Assembly: GCA_001792895.1 (NCBI GenBank)
Contig: MARA01000028.1
Location: 480,833 to 544,832 of the forward strand
Length of the DNA stretch: 64,000 nucleotides
Reading direction: 5' to 3'
DNA from: Lentinus brumalis
Taxonomy: Eukaryota; Basidiomycota; Agaricomycetes; Polyporales; Polyporaceae
The translations under genes and the position numbers were made by a program. The notes beneath the pieces are model-generated. The model ran no database searches. It was given only the letters and a program-made list of their open reading frames with translations, and was not told where the DNA came from. Below are positions 59,503 to 64,000 of this stretch, piece after piece. How positions within the stretch are numbered: the stretch's first letter is position 1; the number at the start of each line of letters is the position of its first letter.

Positions 59503-59765
59503 GTTTGCGCGAGGGAATAGCCCCACGCAACCCAGAGAGATATGGTGAGGATCGGTGTCGAAGCTCTAGAGTACAACTTACAGGCAGGAGTGGACTTGGC
59601 AACATTTCGACGCGTTATTTGCCTGTATTGACATTGTGGCGTCTGTGGCGGTGCTCTCGCACTTCCGCGAATCTCGGACGTCTCAGATTGCTTTCAGACT
59701 TGAACCTGCACTTTGACAAACTCTTGCTTCCTCTGGTCTTGTGCGGGGCTATTCCCTCGTACAAG
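59503..59765 (-). repeat. paired-hairpin unit F (263 bp)
   Basis: Hairpins at 59503-59531 and 59738-59765. Reverse-complemented, it matches unit D along most of its length, and same-strand it matches unit C. It occupies the divergent interval between the large gene (-) and the RING-like gene (+). Confidence 0.88.
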
Positions 59766-60016
59766 ATGGCGACATGTTCTGTATGCGGCTTCTCCATACT
59801 GTGGTTTGTGGTGGCCTCCCCCCGGTCCACACTTTGTCGTGCTGTTCAATCGGGTGAGTCAGCCGTATGCTTCCGAATCAGTCTTGTTGTGATGTTCGAC
59901 TGCATGCGGACCTTCATAATTGCTCATTGGTTGTCGTCTGAGCTCAACTCGTTTCTCGTTACCACCCTCACCACCAAGCAACAACTACCACCCTTGGCGC
60001 TTCAACTTGGGGAACA

Positions 60017-61311
60017 ATGCCACATATCAAGGCCGAGATGACTGGGAGACGAGGCGTTGATATCAGGGTGAAGAGAGGTGCGTCAGTTGACTACTTATGC
60101 CCATTACGTTCTCTCTTACAGAACGAGAGTACACAGCCGTCTGGCACAGAAGCTTGCTTCGCAGCGTAGGAGGTCCCGTCAGGAGGAGGTCGTGGTTCCC
60201 GAGGAGGGCTCTGGAGCGGTGGTGGCTCCTGCAGCCGTGACTCAGAGGGTGAAGGCGGTGTGCTGATGACGGTTGAAGTCGGTCTCCCCGAGGCGGAGGA
60301 GGCTTTTGAACCGCGTGAGGATGAGGTAGTTGTGTCTGGCGAGCATCATACTATCAAACATGACAAGACCTCTGTGCAGTCGATCGCGGAAGCCACCCCT
60401 CAAGCAAACACCGCTCCCGCGACAGCAGCAGCCTCCAGTCTGCGCCCCTCGATGGACGTGCAGTGGGTTCTGACTGAAGTTTACGATAAGTTCGTTTGCA
60501 CACTGTACGCTCATTCACCGTTCATCGACCCTTGGGAGAAGAACTGATGTCCGTCCTGACAGGTGTACGAATATCATGTTCGTGATGTGTTGTTGTGTAA
60601 GATGTTACTGGTCTGACACAGCACATTTACAGTGCGTCCCCTTATACGCTGAACACCCTGGAGTGTCGGCACACCTTTTGTGCACTTTGCCTCATCTCAT
60701 GGGCGCTCAAGAATATCGACGAAGACAGTTGGGGGTCAATCATCGAATGTCCGTCCTGCGATGCAAGTGTCGTACACGTCTCGGCCACAGGACCGCGCAG
60801 CCCCGATTCCTTCCCCTTCATCGTCAACTCACTTGTAGCCGTTATCCTGCAGTGCCACATCACCCTTCTGCGCGACGCGGCCAACGTGGAACTCAGTCTG
60901 GTCGACGCGACTGACCGACTGACACGCAACCGTGTTCCGGCCGTACTGGACTGGGGTTTTGACATGCCATCTTTGGTCGCCCTCCGGGAGCGCGAGAGGT
61001 AAGTCAACTCTCAATTGATGTCCAGTCTGCTCATCAGTTTTTACAGTGCGGGCGAGTCCTTCATGGTTGAGGTGCGCAAGTGGTGGCGCGTGGCAGACCG
61101 TGGTATGCTCGCCGACTTCAAGTACGCTGCTCTCGATCAACAAGGAACCATCGATGACGATTCGGAGCCGGCTGAGGACGATGATGACCAGCGCGGTGTA
61201 GGTGAGATCTCTATCGACACCTACAAGATGGAGGACCTCGACGATGAGCGTGAAGTCGCGTTTGACGGTGCGGAAATTGATGAGCAGGACAACATTGAGC
61301 ATGTGATGTAA
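60017..61311 (+). CDS. RING-like protein with acidic C-terminus
   Basis: Exon 1 from the ATG at 60017 gives MPHIKAEMTGRRGVDIRVKR. The next exon has a basic run (LAQKLASQRRRSRQEEVVVP), and after a frame change near 60250 the region continues VYDKFVCTLYAHSPFIDPWE. After an intron come YTLNTLECRHTFCALCLISW and IIECPSCDASV. These make a RING pattern C-x2-[Y]...CxHxxCxxC...CxxC in which the second Cys is Tyr, so the first zinc site may be impaired. The last exon (ESFMVEVRKWWRVADRGMLA) ends in an acidic tail (EDLDDEREVAFDGAEIDEQD) with TAA at 61309. Probable E3-ligase relative; activity uncertain. The frame change needs one added base. Confidence 0.6.
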
Positions 61312-62086
61312 GAGGATGTCGTGCACTCGCGCCCAGATTTCTGTACTTTGTGTGTATACCATTCTTGCCTGCGTCGTCTTCGAGGCCTCGAGGTCCTGCA
61401 TACGTAGTGATATCGGCTTCGCGATCGGTCTGCCGTCTATCTTGTATGTTCCGCCAAGTTTTTCGGGTAATATGTATGCGTGCGGAATTCACCCCTTCGG
61501 ACTTGGCTAATATGCGTGAAGAACTTGTGAATTTACCCGTCAACCCAGTTAGTGTTGATTGCGATAACAGTGCAATATTCTCCTGGCATCGCCAGGAGTC
61601 GAACTATCGATGTTGGATCAAATTCTTGGGCTGACTGTGTCGTCGAAGTCAGGCTGCTGTTGTTGTGTGATTCCGTGGCATGCTGTTGATGTCTGTGTGG
61701 TTTGCCTTGACTGGGGGCCCAAATCAACAAGTATACTTCATAACCGGTCGGCGATTATAAAGTGATGGTTGGGTTGCATGATGACGTGGTTTGATATGGC
61801 ACATATTACTACAGGCGACCAGTAGATTAATGTCAGACCATACCACTGCACCAGCTACCCACATCTATGTACATGTCATCATAACATTCGAGTTACAACA
61901 AGCGCACTTCAAAATCCTGTTACATCGTGAACAATCCATGGATACCATAGGAAATAAACCAGACACGTTCCGCTGGTTGTAGATCTGGTGGGGCTGGGAG
62001 AGACGAAAAAAATGGCTGCCGGTAAAGTGTACAGAATAAACTACACTGCACGACCAGTATCAGGATACTACCACCAGTGCATGTAC
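61312..62086. other. intergenic region
   Basis: Near 61580-61600 there is a short palindrome (CCTGGCATCGCCAGG) beside a B-box-like GAGTCGAACT read on the plus strand. It may be a tRNA-derived fragment. No gene is supported. Confidence 0.35.
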
Positions 62087-62843
62087 CTATTTACTCACCT
62101 TCCAGTCTTCAGTTGCTGATCTGTAATACGGAAAGTGACCCATGAGTATAGCCACTATCTCGTATCCCAACAGGCATCGACGCGGCGAACCAAGTAAGGC
62201 TAGCTGGATCAGGGTTGACATGGCATGTCGAGGCTTTCCCCCGCGTTGTGTCATGCTTGATACAGCACCCAAGCCCATCCCGTACTTGTCAGTCGGGATA
62301 CGCAGGGTACTATAGACTTCCGAATCAGATGGTGTCCTTTGTTGTACAAAATATGCGATGTCGTAGCCAAGATGCTCTTGCAGTATGTTAGGCATGTATA
62401 GCTTTCCATGTGATTGTATACCTATATATTACTTGAGCATGGAAATTGAAAACATCAACAGTAATAAAACTGCTCACTGCCACTCAGAGTGCGCTCTACA
62501 ACAATCAAGGTGCCCCAGCTGGATCCTGTACTGTCGGCCAGGTAGTAAACTGCCCGTTGACCAGCAGTGAGCTGGAGCTAGGTATGAGCAAGGCCTGAAG
62601 TCACATTTACAAGTTGCTTACCTTGCCAGACCCAGGCAGTATTACCTGTTGTTTGACCGCTGTCGCATCGAGCGGCTTTGGTGGTGTTGGTATCACCTCG
62701 TACGCCAGAAGTGAACCAGCATGATATTTAGTCAAAGCATACTCTGACGCTGAATGATGCATCATGTCATGCTGTACTGATAGTTGATATGGATGCTGCA
62801 TAGTTATGGGATCGGGTCCAAGGGTGCGGTGACAAGAGACCAA
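62087..62843 (-). CDS. hypothetical protein fragments
   Basis: Two minus-strand exon-like pieces: HPYQLSVQHDMMHHSASEYA and KYHAGSLLAYEVIPTPPKPL, AVKQQVILPGSGK with a donor at about 62620; and GYDIAYFVQQRTPSDSEVYS, PTDKYGMGLGAVSSMTQRGG, QLALLGSPRRCLLGYEIVAI ending EDWK with a donor near 62098. They look like exons of one gene continuing leftwards, but the link is not closed. The family is not recognised. Confidence 0.35.
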
Positions 62844-64000
62844 AGAGCAGCAGGTGGACCGAGTCAGTATTAATAATCAGCGCTTCAGATTCAAGCGCTT
62901 GCAATGGTGCCAGCGCCAGCACAGCATGCCGATCCTCAGCGTCTGTGCTAATCTCAGATGTTGATATTGGTCCTTATTTGCTGTGTCAGTGCATGCATCG
63001 ATTTCAGGTATCAATGTCAATGCTGTCATTGATTGCTGCTCACATTGGACGTCAGTCCGGGTGTTCGTATGAGTACTTAGTGGTGATGTCCCATAGCCCG
63101 TCTTGAGTTGTCAGGCTCTCGTACTGCGAGCTGATGACCTCCTCAGGCTCGAGCCAGGCTCTCAAGCCCGGGCTTGATATGCTGGTGCAGAGTAATTCGT
63201 GATAATCCGCCTGATCTTACATTCCCGCTGTTAAGCCGTGCGCGCCGGGACGAAGTCGGTGGAAGTGACGGAGTTAGGAGTTACGAAGTCCGGAACGAGA
63301 CGCGCTGCTTGTCATAATTCCCCGCGTGGATCTGTGCGAGGGTGAGCAGAAGCAAAGAGTGAGTCGTGAGCATTCCATTAGGCTCCAGCTCAGGCCGAGT
63401 CAAGCTTGAGCTGAGCCTAAGCCATCCTGGAGAGCCTGGTCTGAGGTTTAAGCAGGCCATGGTTCCCCAGGCTGAGCCGTAGCCGCGGTTTTGAGCTGAG
63501 CCGCGGCTCTGCATGAGGATGACATATAAAAAATAGTCTCTTGTCCGACCACCGCACGTTTGCGATCACCTTAAGAATTGATTGAAGCCCATAGCGCAAT
63601 TGACCGCAATTGACGTCATTTTACATATTTTACATCAGCGTCTATGCACAAAGGGATATAAGTCAGGTGTTGTCGACTCTTCTATTCATCATCCCCACCT
63701 CATTGGCACTGCGACCAGGTCTACCCCTCAACAGTTCTTATGCCAACTCTTCGCATCGCAGAATTTCCTCCAAGCCATGTCTGCTTTGAACGGCGACCCT
63801 CCTGTGCACTATTTCCCGTCGAAGCATCTCAGCTCCGCATAGCATTGAAGCGGGTGTGGTTGGTCTATCAGAGACCATTGGATCCTATATTTGTTGGTAT
63901 GGACATATGCATCATGCCACGGAGATCCTCCACAGTGCCCATAATTGCTACTGTGGGTGAACTCTCTGTCATTGGTGCAGGATGGGCGGTGTTCCGGATG
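62844..64000. other. terminal region with a possible promoter and short ORF
   Basis: Between 63110 and 63520 are many short GAGCC/GGCTC inverted motifs (GCCTGG, GAGCTGAGCC) giving a low-complexity, hairpin-prone stretch. At 63654 GGGATATAAG resembles a TATA box, and an ATG at 63778 opens a 21-codon frame (MSALNGDPPVHYFPSKHLSS) that may be a first exon. No further gene is visible before the window ends. Confidence 0.35.

Noticed and set aside
61560..61630. tRNA-like stretch with GAGTCGAACT and a CCTGGCATCGCCAGG palindrome
   Set aside because: The palindrome occupies the place of a tRNA 3' end and the cloverleaf cannot be closed.
63110..63520. GAGCC/GGCTC-rich stretch considered as an origin or transposon end
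   Set aside because: The motifs are short, irregular and without defined borders; low-complexity sequence explains them.
63778..63842. Short ORF after a TATA box, considered as a mating-pheromone precursor
   Set aside because: It lacks the C-terminal CaaX motif that basidiomycete pheromone precursors need.

Overview
The window looks like nuclear DNA of an agaricomycete (mushroom-type basidiomycete). Genes are dense and spliced by many introns of roughly 50-60 bp with GT..AG ends. There are no operons or bacterial ribosome-binding sites. The protein families are typical of Agaricomycetes: GH128 glucanases, F-box/LRR proteins, Helitrons with a DUF6570-like N-terminus, and PPxY tail-anchored proteins. 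All calls rest on reading the sequence; no search could be run.

Region 1 (1-15.1 kb) holds recognisable genes. It carries a secreted type-B carboxylesterase with many introns (111-2478, +), a polytopic membrane protein with a long disordered tail (2927-5952, -), and three GH128 endo-beta-1,3-glucanase-like genes (7036-7992 - and 8964-9920 -, a tandem duplicate pair; 14155-15094 +). Between the second and third GH128 genes lie two damaged hypothetical genes (about 11.86-13.22 kb).

Region 2 (15.1-20.3 kb) has a broken F-box/LRR-type paralogue (+) next to an apparently intact copy in opposite orientation (-), then a hypothetical gene that may be cut at its 5' end beside the Helitron.

Region 3 (20.4-27.4 kb) is a nearly complete Helitron. 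It has a DUF6570-like N-terminal part, an HUH/two-Tyr Rep domain and a Pif1-type helicase. Three single-base frameshifts split it.

Region 4 (27.4-61.3 kb) is an accessory island with no housekeeping gene. It contains two RING-finger proteins, a LAMMER/SRPK-like kinase, an F-box protein, three F-box plus nucleotidyltransferase-fold-like proteins, a dispersed family of about 200-residue proteins (two clear members, two probable), a roughly 860-residue uncharacterised protein, and a tandem pair of PPxY tail-anchored proteins. Running through it is a family of near-identical hairpins sharing the core GGGGCTATTCCC. There are ten copies: two border the Helitron, and eight form four inverted pairs of 259-278 bp. 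In every case the CTATT-sense hairpin sits at the 5' side of a coding region in the same direction.

Region 5 (61.3-64 kb) holds only short hypothetical fragments.

About a dozen coding regions carry a frameshift, and every one I resolved needs one extra base. This uniform sign points to residual one-base deletions in the assembly, so several 'pseudogenes' here may be intact in the organism.
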